From contig NZ_AP021861.1 in the NCBI RefSeq assembly GCF_009177095.1, positions 4,198,501 through 4,262,500 on the forward strand: a DNA stretch of 64,000 bases, written 5' to 3'. The position numbers and the translations under genes were made by a program. Source of the DNA: Lacipirellula parvula. GTDB lineage: Bacteria > Planctomycetota > Planctomycetia > Pirellulales > Lacipirellulaceae. A model generated the notes under the pieces. The model searched no databases. It was not told the origin of the DNA and saw only the letters and a program-made list of their open reading frames with translations. Position 1 is the first letter of the stretch, and each line of letters opens with the position of its first letter. This document shows, piece by piece, positions 54,195 through 62,727 of this stretch.

Positions 54195-56513
54195 CTAGAT
54201 CTGAACTCTGATCTCGGCTTCAGTTCTAACACGAATTGGTGCGAGTGCTGGGTACTTGTGCCTAATCTCAGCGTACAGGTCGCCTTTGAATTTTTCTGCC
54301 GTGATCGTGAGGACGACAGCATAATCAAACCGCGCTGATGCACCATTACGACCGATCGCATGCAGCGTCATGAATGGCTCAAAAATACTCGATGCCATTT
54401 TCGATTTCGTTCGACGCACCAAAGGCTCCCACTTGCAATCGAGAGCTCGCTTGGCGAGTTCGTCCTTATACTCATTCCCAGATTCAGTCAGGGGGAATGT
54501 CGATTGCGTCCAGCGCTCTTTCAAGAGTTCCTTGACTTCCGCTTTGTCATTTATCAGATGGAGCTTCTTCGGTCTGGCACTCAGGCCTTTCGGTGGCGAG
54601 AAATTGAATCGCTGACTATGCGGGTAAAACGTTTCTTCCAAACAGCATGACGTGTAGTCACTCGGATGCATCGGATCCACGGGAGCAAGTGAAGCGACAG
54701 TCCACGTTACTTGCAGTTTTCCTGGAATGGCAACTCGGTCGGGCCACGGTATGGGGAGACGAACAACCTTGGTCGGCAGAATGACGCCCTGAAATACAAC
54801 CGTCACGCTCTTGTCCGTGCAGAACAATAAGTCATCGATTCCGTCAGCGATGCAACCATGCCCAAGTAAGTGATCGGGAGTCTTGCTCGGATGGCGCGCA
54901 GTATGAGCCAGTAACGCTCGACCAAGTAGTGCCGAACTTCGCTCAAAACTTGCGGTGGCCTGTCCGCACAGGCGCGCCGCGTTCGGTGACGCGAAGCTCG
55001 TTCCCCACTGAAGCAGCTTTTGCCCAGCGGTAGTCGAAACGAGATGCATTGGCGAATTGTCACAACCTCCAAACGCCGCGACATCAGGCTTTACCTTGCC
55101 GCATTCCCGACCGGGACCTTTACAGGAATACGGAGCATGAACTCTATCCGTTCCGGACAGCGTGTACGCCCCCACTCCGATTCCGTGGACGACATCCGAA
55201 GGAGCTTGAATTCGGTCGTAGCCTGAGACAGTTCCGTCGTTGCCCACAGCAATGACGAAGGCAACCTTGTGCCGATGCGCGAGATCATCCAGGACATATG
55301 TGAACCGTGAGATCGGATCATCTTCGACCGGTCCGCGTGGGCCGAAACTCAGATTGAAAACCTTGATATCGGGCCTCGCGGGAACCGCTCGCTCGATTAC
55401 GTCGATCGATTCGAATAAGTCCTCATCAAGGCGGTCGGAAGTCGGTAATGCTCTAATGCTCACGACGTAGACTGGGGGCGTAGGCGTGCGTCCCGTCATG
55501 CCGTTCAGAGGCCCATGAAGTATCGCACCCGCAACGGCAGTGCCGTGAGCGACGCAATCAACATCCGGTGGCGTCGCGATCCCCAGCGACAGGTCCTCCT
55601 CGACATGCCCCAGGAGCAACGGGACCGTTGGATCGAGGCCTCCATCGAACATGCCAACCTTAATCGTCGATCGAGTCGTCGACGTAGGCGGCAGTGGCGC
55701 GACAGATGATGGAGCGTTGCGAAGATTCGGCAAGCCGCCAAAGCTGAGCGGATGAGCGGCTCTAAGAGGGTTCGTCCCAGCTAATGCATTTAGCATTTGT
55801 CGAGTGGCCCGGCACGAAACAAACGTTGGACCGTTTGGGTAAGGTCGTATCGTGCTGCGCTCCGGGTCTACCCCCGCCTCTTCGAACAGTTGAAAGAGGA
55901 ACTCTTTCTGCCGCCCCGAATCTACTCGACTGGGATGAAGGGTGAGTTCAATCCGACCCTCACGCCACTCCTTGCTGAATCCATGAATCTGTTCTGCGGG
56001 ATCAAGCAGATCGAACTTCTCGACCCGGCGCACTGCGTCGCGAAATTGTTTCGTAAGCTGGTTCTCAGTGCGATCTAGGTGTCGCACGAGGCGCTTGAAA
56101 CCCTCCTCGGGACCTTGCACGAAAACAAGCCGTCCCGTTATTTCTTTCTCCTCCTCCTGGATTTTCTTCGTCACACGCTTAGTTGGAGCAACGTCTTCAA
56201 TCTTCGAGCGGTAACTGCGCGATCCGACGTTACGCAGTTCAGGGACTTCTGAAAAGATCGCTGTGGGCTCGTAAGATTTTGCGATCGCGTCGGGATGAAG
56301 TCTTAGACAGAAGACCGCTTCTTCCTCCAACCTTTTCTCGACCGGCAACGAGTTAAATAGATCGAGCGTCGTAGCAACGCCCGATTTGAGTAGCGTGCGC
56401 GCCTCGTCGTAGGTTCTCGGGGGCTCTGGAGATCGGCCGCGGAACGCTTTTTCAACGCCCTCGACGTACTTTTCGCCGCTTCCAAGAATGAGTCGTCGCT
56501 GCCCGTCAGCCAT
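54195..56513 (-). CDS. Subtilisin-family (S8) peptidase with long flanking domains
   Basis: The 772-residue product has the subtilisin triad in order: Asp in VGMFDGGLD, His in VAHGTAVAGAI and Ser in GTSFASPNAA, with the oxyanion Asn in AVGNDG. The catalytic domain covers about residues 285-560. About 280 residues precede it (EEEKEITGRLVFVQGPEEGF and related helical parts) and about 200 follow. No signal peptide is present, so it acts in the cytoplasm, which is unusual for this family and typical for proteins paired with an AAA+ ATPase. Its start overlaps the ATPase stop by 8 bp; AAGGAAG gives a ribosome site. Confidence 0.92.
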   Translation of the reverse strand: MADGQRRLILGSGEKYVEGVEKAFRGRSPEPPRTYDEARTLLKSGVATTLDLFNSLPVEKRLEEEAVFCLRLHPDAIAKSYEPTAIFSEVPELRNVGSRSYRSKIEDVAPTKRVTKKIQEEEKEITGRLVFVQGPEEGFKRLVRHLDRTENQLTKQFRDAVRRVEKFDLLDPAEQIHGFSKEWREGRIELTLHPSRVDSGRQKEFLFQLFEEAGVDPERSTIRPYPNGPTFVSCRATRQMLNALAGTNPLRAAHPLSFGGLPNLRNAPSSVAPLPPTSTTRSTIKVGMFDGGLDPTVPLLLGHVEEDLSLGIATPPDVDCVAHGTAVAGAILHGPLNGMTGRTPTPPVYVVSIRALPTSDRLDEDLFESIDVIERAVPARPDIKVFNLSFGPRGPVEDDPISRFTYVLDDLAHRHKVAFVIAVGNDGTVSGYDRIQAPSDVVHGIGVGAYTLSGTDRVHAPYSCKGPGRECGKVKPDVAAFGGCDNSPMHLVSTTAGQKLLQWGTSFASPNAARLCGQATASFERSSALLGRALLAHTARHPSKTPDHLLGHGCIADGIDDLLFCTDKSVTVVFQGVILPTKVVRLPIPWPDRVAIPGKLQVTWTVASLAPVDPMHPSDYTSCCLEETFYPHSQRFNFSPPKGLSARPKKLHLINDKAEVKELLKERWTQSTFPLTESGNEYKDELAKRALDCKWEPLVRRTKSKMASSIFEPFMTLHAIGRNGASARFDYAVVLTITAEKFKGDLYAEIRHKYPALAPIRVRTEAEIRVQI

Positions 56514-57630
56514 CGATAACTTCCTTACCTAAGTGGTGCTGGATCGTTGACGGACTCTTACCAAAAATCTCTGCAAGTTCACGCACAGTAAAGGGGCGGT
56601 CGTCGCCGCTTTGAATTTTTCTCAAAAGCGGTCCGAGCGATTTACTATCCAGTGTGTTTTCCATCCTCGTCTGGAACTCGTGCATGACGCTCTTCTGTAG
56701 CGGAACCTGCCAAGATAAGTGATGACGAACCGCTGCTTGCATCAGCCCTTGAACGTCCGCCGCAGTGGATCCCTCCATTGCATTTGCAAAGGCACTGATA
56801 AGCTTATCCGAAAGCTCCGATGAAAAGCGACCCGCTGCGCGTTCTAAAATCGCACGACGTTCGTCTTTTCCGGGCAGAGGTAAGGCGAGAACTATATCGA
56901 ATCGGCGCCGTATCGCAGGATCTAGAAGGCCCGGATGATTAGTTGCCGCAATCAATACAGACTGCAAGGGCCAGTCTTCCAGCTCCTTAAGCAATACATT
57001 CACGATACGCTTTAGCTCTCCCATCTCCGTCGAATCGTCTCGCCGCTTTGCAATTGCGTCAAATTCATCAAGTAGCAAAACGCATTTACGCGAGCGAGCG
57101 TAATCCAAAACACGGCGAATATTGAAGCCGGTCTTACCGAGAAAACTTGAAATGGATGTTGCGAGATCAAGGGAAACCAATGGCAGCTTCAACTTGAAGG
57201 CGAGCCATGAGGCGAGCATCGTCTTGCCAGTACCCGGCTCCCCCACAAGAAGGACTGATCTTGGGGGTGAGAACCCCTCGACGAGCAGTCGCTCCTGATC
57301 GTTCCGCTCCATCAAGAACTGCTCCACCTGACGATTGAGGGCTTCAGGCAAAATAGGCGGAGCGGAATCCTCGGTTGAATCGAGGCGTACGAGTGGCAGA
57401 CCTTCTTCCGCGTCAGTCGGCGGAGGTCCAGATTCTTTCCAGCGAAGCCCGGAAGGGTTGCTTGAGTACTGGGAGAGAATTGCACCAAGTTCACTTCCAA
57501 GTTCAGGGTTCTCGCGTTTGAGTGCTCGAATCACTTTCAGCAGAATCAATTCCAGACGCTGAGTGTCGCCAGCTAACCCAGCTTCCGCAATTTTTCCAAT
57601 CCACTGCTGCCACAGTTCTGTTCGAGCCAC
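56506..57630 (-). CDS. AAA+ ATPase paired with the S8 peptidase
   Basis: The 374-residue product has a small N-terminal helical part and one AAA+ module with Walker A GEPGTGKT (130-137), Walker B LLLDEFDA (185-192), sensor ATNHPGLLDP and the arginine finger RRRF. The C-terminal 30 residues resemble a helix-turn-helix (FTVRELAEIFGKSPSTIQHHL). I choose the GTG at 57630 because AAAAGGA precedes it, related proteins begin with this helix, and a likely promoter covers the alternative ATG at 57732. It probably unfolds or delivers substrates to the peptidase encoded downstream. Confidence 0.9.
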   Translation of the reverse strand: MARTELWQQWIGKIAEAGLAGDTQRLELILLKVIRALKRENPELGSELGAILSQYSSNPSGLRWKESGPPPTDAEEGLPLVRLDSTEDSAPPILPEALNRQVEQFLMERNDQERLLVEGFSPPRSVLLVGEPGTGKTMLASWLAFKLKLPLVSLDLATSISSFLGKTGFNIRRVLDYARSRKCVLLLDEFDAIAKRRDDSTEMGELKRIVNVLLKELEDWPLQSVLIAATNHPGLLDPAIRRRFDIVLALPLPGKDERRAILERAAGRFSSELSDKLISAFANAMEGSTAADVQGLMQAAVRHHLSWQVPLQKSVMHEFQTRMENTLDSKSLGPLLRKIQSGDDRPFTVRELAEIFGKSPSTIQHHLGKEVIDG

Positions 57631-57711
57631 GCGATATCCTTTTCGAAAGTCGAACGCTGATTTCAGGCCGTTTTCCAGCGATTGCTGAGCGGCTGTTCGA
57701 TGACATCGAAA

Positions 57712-57740
57712 AGTATCGCCAAAATCGAACATGAACTCAA
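57712..57740 (-). promoter_or_regulatory. Possible promoter of the AAA/peptidase pair
   Basis: In the minus-strand sense TTGAGT (57740-57735) and GATACT (57717-57712) are separated by 17 bp. Transcription would start at about 57705, just upstream of the GTG start of the ATPase gene. The -10 is weak (4/6), so this is tentative. Confidence 0.4.
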
Positions 57741-57780
57741 GCGTTTATTGCCGACGATGGTGAGGCTCGGTCCGACGTGA

Positions 57781-59313
57781 TCACGACCTTTTCACCTTCA
57801 AGAAAGCTCGCTTCTCCCAATGTCTCGGTAGTCCAACGTTTCGAAATGGGCGGGCTGCGTCTCCCCACCCAACATGTTTCGAGCAGTTGCACAGCGCCCT
57901 TTGCGAACGTGGCTCTGCTACAAATCCAAAACGTTGCTGACCGATGTCAAACTGCATCGTTGAATGAGGCATCTCGAACGCGCCAGTCAACATTCCCATC
58001 GCGTATCCAGCTGCCATCGAGCCAGCGGTAGAAGTTAGATAGCCGACCGTGTGTAGCTGTCGTTGATTACCACGCCAGTACTGGTCAGGGTCATCACCTC
58101 TCTTCACGGCCTCGCGGGCCTGTTCCTCGCGTGTAGCGCGCTCTTCATCGCTCATCAGTTCATAGCTCAAACCGGCCGCATCGATTCGGCCCTGACAGAA
58201 AGCACAAGGGAGGTCGGGGCTGTAAAGCGTGAACTCGATCAACTGTTCCGTGATCCGTCCACTCTTGCCATCCATCCCTACCCCCACGTCGAGGCAGGGG
58301 AGCAAGTAGTGTCGTGAAAAATCGCTGAACGCGACTCGGCCGTGCAATGAGTCGGTGCAGCCAAGCACAATGTCACACCGAAGAAGTTCGTCTAACGCAT
58401 TTTCGTGAAGGATGTTCCCAACTAGACCTGTGACAGCCGTAGTTGGATCGATTGCCCTGACCAACTCGTCAAGAACGTCTACCTTGAAAGGCAGCGGACT
58501 TGACTCCAAATGTTTCCTGTACAGTCCGTGAAATCTTTCGTGATTCGAATTCGCCACGCGCTGTGGTTCAACTAACACCAACTCACCCGCGCGCGCGCGT
58601 GTCAGGACGTGTGTGGCAGGCGACCCCGTTCCACTGCAACCCACCACGCCGATGACGCTTCGGCGGAGGCGTGTAACAGAGGGTGCTCCGATCAGTTGTT
58701 CGAGTCGCCGAGAGGTTGATTCCTCCCCGTTTGCAGAATCGTCTTGATGTGGCAGAAGTTCAGATCGAATCCGCTCGATTGACGAACCGACAGTCAGCAT
58801 GTCGACCAGCGGCAGCCAGGTCCCACGGTAGTAAACACGTCCCGAGAAAGTGAGCCCCGATGCCTCGCTGCGTTGAAGAATGAAGCTCAAATAGGGCGCA
58901 CCGTTAGTTCTCGCGGCGAATTCCTTCGCAAAGTATTCGTCCATGTCGTCGTCTAGCGGACTTGGGTACGTGCCGTATCCCTCCGGGTGCGAATGCACCA
59001 CACCCACTCCCAACTCCTTCGCGCTCTCGGCGCTTTGGAGGGCGCGAAGACTGTACTGATCCTTAAACGTCGTAAGCGGCGTTTGACGATCGAGGTCGCC
59101 CGCCCCCGGCCAAAGACCATCGAGGTAGCTGAGCGCCAGCCCCCAGCTCGTCTTGCGCCACCCAAACCGGAAGAAGGTCCCCCACTCCCGATCCGGATAG
59201 CGTTGAAAAATGAATTTCTCAAGGGCGCGCCGATCCGCTTCGCGAATCCTTAGAAGCGCGTAGCCGAAGTCGACACCGAGCGTGATTCGACTTACTGAAG
59301 ATCGTGCAACCAT
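57781..59313 (-). CDS. JAB peptidase-E1 (ThiF-like adenylyltransferase) fusion
   Basis: The 510-residue protein joins two ubiquitin-pathway activities. Residues about 10-170 are a JAB/MPN metallopeptidase whose zinc motif reads HSHPEGYGTYPSPLD (H107, H109, S118, D121). Residues about 215-480 are an E1/ThiF Rossmann domain with IGVVGCSGTGSPATHVL near 221, adenylation-type loops and a CxxC..CxC zinc pair (C370/C373 and C475/C477). Such proteins activate ubiquitin-like tags and trim them. The ATG at 59313 has the perfect ribosome site GGAGGTGAT and overlaps the upstream gene by 22 bp. Confidence 0.92.
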   Translation of the reverse strand: MVARSSVSRITLGVDFGYALLRIREADRRALEKFIFQRYPDREWGTFFRFGWRKTSWGLALSYLDGLWPGAGDLDRQTPLTTFKDQYSLRALQSAESAKELGVGVVHSHPEGYGTYPSPLDDDMDEYFAKEFAARTNGAPYLSFILQRSEASGLTFSGRVYYRGTWLPLVDMLTVGSSIERIRSELLPHQDDSANGEESTSRRLEQLIGAPSVTRLRRSVIGVVGCSGTGSPATHVLTRARAGELVLVEPQRVANSNHERFHGLYRKHLESSPLPFKVDVLDELVRAIDPTTAVTGLVGNILHENALDELLRCDIVLGCTDSLHGRVAFSDFSRHYLLPCLDVGVGMDGKSGRITEQLIEFTLYSPDLPCAFCQGRIDAAGLSYELMSDEERATREEQAREAVKRGDDPDQYWRGNQRQLHTVGYLTSTAGSMAAGYAMGMLTGAFEMPHSTMQFDIGQQRFGFVAEPRSQRALCNCSKHVGWGDAARPFRNVGLPRHWEKRAFLKVKRS

Positions 59314-60413
59314 GACATCACCTCCACAACGTAAGTATGAAATCCGTGCACGGTCGGGTCCCACGCGGGGCCACCACCCCCGTTATGTGGGTGATAACTG
59401 ATCTGTCGCCAAGTGCATCCCAGCGCTGTGGTGAGAACCTCCTGCGGCTGACCCTTTACCTTGCCGATTAACGGCGAATCAGTCCGCAGATAGGCAAGAT
59501 CGAGCATCTGCGCCGGATAACCTCCCGGCACTGGCACGAGCACGTCGGTTGTGCCGAAGTTTCGTCCCGGATGAGTGCGCAAGTCGTGGAAGATGACGAC
59601 ATCGGGCCCGGTCAGCACGGTGACGCGCTGTCCCGACGAAGCCAGCAGGTCGATTTCACGGTCAATGCGCGACCTCTCGAAACCACCAGTCACTTCTTTC
59701 CGAACTACGTCAAAGACTTCGCAGCCTTTGATGCAAACCGTTTCGTCCAGCGCAACTTCTCGATTTCCGTCAGAGACGAACCAGACACGCGTGTCGCCCG
59801 GCTTGTCCGGGTAGACGAGAGCAGCGATCTCAAGTCCAGTCATCCGGCTCTTCACGCCCTGAGCCTCACTGAAGATCCGGGAGCTTACCGTGATCTTCAG
59901 CTCTGCGTGAACTTCACGAGAAATGAAAACCGGCCCATCTTCGAAGAGGGCGGTCGCATCGATCGCTATCGGCACGTCATGTGTTCCGTCCACATCTCGC
60001 AACACGTCCGAATGTGTCGAGAGGCTAAACAGCGAGCGCAACGTTTCACCGCTTAGCTCCGGGCGGATCGTAATCTCAGAAACGTCGTTAAGGAACCATG
60101 CGCGCTTGGCGATCTCCTGGCACGCGCCACGCCCGGTCACTTCGCATCGCTTCAACCGGTAGAAAACGTTTCCTTCGGCCAAGTCGATCATGTCTCCGTC
60201 ATCAAAGACCACGTCATTGGGCGAGTTGTGGTCGCGAACGAGCACGTAATCGGACGGCACGCTGGCAAGTTCCTTGGCAAGAGCGACCGGCACTCGCCGC
60301 TGCGGCATGGGCACGGTGACATCATCAATCGAGGCGGCCCACTTTCCGGTTGCCCGGTTATGCGAGCCGCCTTTAACAGGCCCTACAGCGTTCAATACAG
60401 CTTCTTTCTTCAT
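59292..60413 (-). CDS. Tandem ubiquitin-like segments fused to a family-E E2-like domain
   Basis: The 373-residue product has three beta-grasp-like segments: about residues 30-96, 112-168 and 171-246 (the last begins ELKITVSSRIFSEAQG, as in multiubiquitin-domain proteins). The first and third end in similar tails, CEVTGRG and KEVTGG. A prokaryotic E2 family-E domain (about 250-373) follows, with VLVPVPGGYP, the HPHNGGGGPAWDPTVHG signature and one Cys near its centre (C333). The ATG at 60413 is used (MKKEAVLNAV); an in-frame ATG at 60470 is less likely. It heads the cassette and overlaps the JAB-E1 gene by 22 bp. Confidence 0.88.
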   Translation of the reverse strand: MKKEAVLNAVGPVKGGSHNRATGKWAASIDDVTVPMPQRRVPVALAKELASVPSDYVLVRDHNSPNDVVFDDGDMIDLAEGNVFYRLKRCEVTGRGACQEIAKRAWFLNDVSEITIRPELSGETLRSLFSLSTHSDVLRDVDGTHDVPIAIDATALFEDGPVFISREVHAELKITVSSRIFSEAQGVKSRMTGLEIAALVYPDKPGDTRVWFVSDGNREVALDETVCIKGCEVFDVVRKEVTGGFERSRIDREIDLLASSGQRVTVLTGPDVVIFHDLRTHPGRNFGTTDVLVPVPGGYPAQMLDLAYLRTDSPLIGKVKGQPQEVLTTALGCTWRQISYHPHNGGGGPAWDPTVHGFHTYVVEVMSWLHDLQ

Positions 60414-60478
60414 GGGGAGTACTCCAAAAACTAAATGGTTTACACGCGGCGACCGCAACATGCTGGCCACCTGTGCTC

Positions 60479-60506
60479 ATTATACCAAATTTGCTAAGTT
60501 TGACAA
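60479..60506 (-). promoter_or_regulatory. Sigma70-like promoter of the ubiquitin-like cassette
   Basis: Read on the minus strand, TTGTCA (60506-60501) and TATAAT (60484-60479) are separated by 16 bp. The -35 element lies inside the left arm of the inverted repeat. Confidence 0.72.
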
Positions 60507-60538
60507 GCAGAAACTTATATTGCTTGATTCACTTAGCA
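60492..60538. promoter_or_regulatory. Inverted-repeat operator between the divergent operons
   Basis: The arms TGCTAAGTTTGACAAGCA (60492-60509) and TGCTTGATTCACTTAGCA (60521-60538) are complementary at 14 of 18 positions with an 11 bp spacer. It overlaps the -35 elements of both divergent promoters, so a dimeric regulator bound here would control both operons; the adjacent XRE protein is the obvious candidate. Confidence 0.7.
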
Positions 60539-60552
60539 GGAAGGCGTATCCT
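60524..60552 (+). promoter_or_regulatory. Promoter of the XRE/ImmA genes
   Basis: TTGATT (60524-60529) and TATCCT (60547-60552) are 17 bp apart, 33 bp before the XRE start codon. The -35 lies in the right arm of the operator. Confidence 0.6.
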
Positions 60553-60584
60553 AGGAGCTGGAATTCACCACAAAGGCAAAGACC

Positions 60585-61028
60585 ATGGCCAAGAAACCAG
60601 AGCCCAAGACCAACCCTGAGAAACCCGTCGAAGCAACCAGCCCCCAAACGTTAGGCGACTATCTCGCCAGCATTCGCGCGATTCGGAAACTGAAACTCCG
60701 TGATGTCGAGGAAGCGACAAATAAAGAGGTATCCAACGGATACTTGTCGCAACTCGAAACCAACAAAATCACCAAGCCGTCGCCGCACGTGCTGCACGCG
60801 TTGGCAAAGGCCTATGTGATTCCTTACGAAACACTGATGCAGAAGGCGGGCTACCTTCCCGCTTCCACATCTCCCGCGCCACAGGTGTTGCGATCGGCCT
60901 CAACCCCGCAGCACGGCCGCGTCCCAACATTCGCAAATGAGCCCCTGACGCAGGAAGAAGAGGAAAGTCTGCTTGAGTATTTAGCGTTTCTTCGATCTAG
61001 GAGGGGTAAGAGTGGCAAAAGCCAATGA
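60585..61028 (+). CDS. XRE-family helix-turn-helix regulator
   Basis: The 147-residue protein has an N-terminal disordered stretch, an HTH_3 domain (YLASIRAIRKLKLRDVEEAT, SNGYLSQLETNKITKPS, about residues 23-85) and a C-terminal linker. It resembles phage-type repressors. It is transcribed divergently from the ubiquitin-like cassette, and its last 17 bp overlap the ImmA gene start. By analogy with ImmR/ImmA of integrative elements it is probably the repressor of the operator between the operons. Confidence 0.9.
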   Translation: MAKKPEPKTNPEKPVEATSPQTLGDYLASIRAIRKLKLRDVEEATNKEVSNGYLSQLETNKITKPSPHVLHALAKAYVIPYETLMQKAGYLPASTSPAPQVLRSASTPQHGRVPTFANEPLTQEEEESLLEYLAFLRSRRGKSGKSQ

Positions 61029-61929
61029 TTATTTGCTTCCCGACGCTCAGCGCGCTCTGATTCAGAAGCATGCGAAGCTGGCCTTGGAAAGAGCCGGAGC
61101 ATTTGGAGTTTTTCCAACTCCTATCGACGAAATTCTGGACGCGTCAAAACTCGTCGTTTCGGATGATGATTTAGCGGACGAGGGACTGATCGCGCACTTT
61201 CGCCGTAAGGCCAAAGCTGCCGGGCAGAGTCTCCGTCGAGCGATAAATAAAGTGATGGGCGCGCTTGATGCGGTAGCGAAGATTATATATCTCGACCGCA
61301 CCCTTCACGTCGCCAAGATTGCATTCATCAAACTCCATGAAGCGGGACATGCAGTACTGCCATGGCAACGTGACATTTACAGTCACACTGAGGACTGCGA
61401 AGTTACCCTTGCCCCAGAAATCGCAGAGGAATTCGAACGCGAAGCAAATACTTTCGCGGCTGATGTGATTTTTCAGATCAATAAGTTTACCGAAGAAGCT
61501 AATCAGTACCCGTTCGGCATTCTCGTGCCGGTGCGATTGTCAAAACGCTATGGAGCCTCAATTTACATGTCTGTGCGTCGCTACGTGACTGAAAGTCATA
61601 GAGCGTGCATGGTCTTAGTTCTGGAGCCACCGAAAATTGCGCCTGGAGGTTTTTCAGCAGAAATGCGGCGCGAGGTCGCGTCGCCATCCTTCCTTCAGCA
61701 ATTCGGACCGCTGTCATGGCCAGCGTCTTTCGGTCCAGATGACGAGATCGGGCGAATCGTCCCGCTCTACGGCCGAAAGATGTCACGACCGCGCGAGATC
61801 ACCCTCGTTGATCGCAATAAGGTTCAACACAAATGCGTCGCCGAAGCCTTCACCCAGACACATCAGGTATTCATCCTAATTCACTCTGTCGCGACTCTAA
61901 AACGCCTCACTGTCTCAATGACTGGATAG
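61012..61929 (+). CDS. ImmA/IrrE-family metalloprotease
   Basis: The 305-residue protein has the zinc site HEAGH at residues 109-113 and the downstream EREANTFAAD (E144 probably the third ligand). These are the hallmarks of ImmA/IrrE enzymes, which cleave a partner XRE repressor in response to DNA damage or signals. It starts with GTG at 61012 behind AGGAGGGG and overlaps the XRE gene, forming the typical pair. A C-terminal part from about residue 170 may be the sensing region. Its likely effect is to switch on the operons facing the operator. Confidence 0.92.
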   Translation: MAKANDYLLPDAQRALIQKHAKLALERAGAFGVFPTPIDEILDASKLVVSDDDLADEGLIAHFRRKAKAAGQSLRRAINKVMGALDAVAKIIYLDRTLHVAKIAFIKLHEAGHAVLPWQRDIYSHTEDCEVTLAPEIAEEFEREANTFAADVIFQINKFTEEANQYPFGILVPVRLSKRYGASIYMSVRRYVTESHRACMVLVLEPPKIAPGGFSAEMRREVASPSFLQQFGPLSWPASFGPDDEIGRIVPLYGRKMSRPREITLVDRNKVQHKCVAEAFTQTHQVFILIHSVATLKRLTVSMTG

Positions 61930-61933
61930 TCCC

Positions 61934-62671
61934 CTAAGCGGAACAGGTTTGGGCTATATCGGCTATATGCGGTTGGTCTCGGCCTTTGTTCACGCGGCTA
62001 ACGGTAATTGCATCGAACGGCTTCACGATCTTGCGTTGGTATCGCAGCACCTCTGGTGACACTCGGGCAAGATTACCTGCATGACGCGCTTGATTGATCA
62101 GTCTCAGAAGGTTTAACAATTGCTGCCGCACAGGGGCGTACGGCTCGTAAGGTAGACAGAAAAGTTCCCTCGCAAGTGTCTCAGCGGAACGTTTGCACGC
62201 GTTCTCTTTGAAATAGGCCTTAAGTTCTGCGTACCGTTCACGATCAACCTGTACCCTGGAATGCCATCCAGAATCCGGTTCCGCCGGAGCATCCGCTTCC
62301 TTTCTCAGGAAGCCACCCGGCTTGTAACTTATCGAGTGGCCAGCGAACTTGATCGGAACTTTTCTGACATCTCGTATTGTCGCTGCCTCCTCCGCAAAGA
62401 AGTGATGCTTGCCGTGCGTTGCGAGTAGGAGAAAGAATCTCTCGTACCTCAAGTACTGAAGGTTTGCGAACCCTGCCGCCTTACGCCGCCACCGGCTCTG
62501 GCGTGACATCGAGATTCCGTACTTAACAAGAAGCTTCTCGTCCAGCGTTCTTGGATCTTTACCCTCGGGCAACCACCCCGACACGTAGAACCAATACCCG
62601 TGCGGCAAGTAATTACTTGCCAACTGCTGAATAAATCCTTCGACTGAAGTTGCTGCGTACCTGTACTGCAT
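61934..62671 (-). CDS. Uncharacterised basic protein next to the structured RNA
   Basis: The 245-residue product is rich in Arg, Lys and aromatic residues (SMSRQSRWRRKAAGFANLQY, KGRDQPHIAD) and has no membrane segment or known domain. Sequence character is compatible with an RNA- or DNA-binding protein. It lies 4 bp downstream of the ImmA stop on the opposite strand and its start is about 25 bp beyond the terminator of the minus-strand RNA, so it may be read by read-through. The start codon (ATG at 62671) lacks a good ribosome site. Confidence 0.6.
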   Translation of the reverse strand: MQYRYAATSVEGFIQQLASNYLPHGYWFYVSGWLPEGKDPRTLDEKLLVKYGISMSRQSRWRRKAAGFANLQYLRYERFFLLLATHGKHHFFAEEAATIRDVRKVPIKFAGHSISYKPGGFLRKEADAPAEPDSGWHSRVQVDRERYAELKAYFKENACKRSAETLARELFCLPYEPYAPVRQQLLNLLRLINQARHAGNLARVSPEVLRYQRKIVKPFDAITVSRVNKGRDQPHIADIAQTCSA

Positions 62672-62696
62672 ACGATCACATGCTTCTCTACGAATT

Positions 62697-62727
62697 AAAA
62701 ATGAGGGCTAGTTAACGGCCAGCCCTC
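62697..62727 (-). terminator. Intrinsic terminator ending the structured RNA
   Basis: In the minus-strand sense GAGGGCT pairs with AGCCCTC around a GGCCGTTAACT-type loop, followed by a five-T run (62701-62697). Confidence 0.88.
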
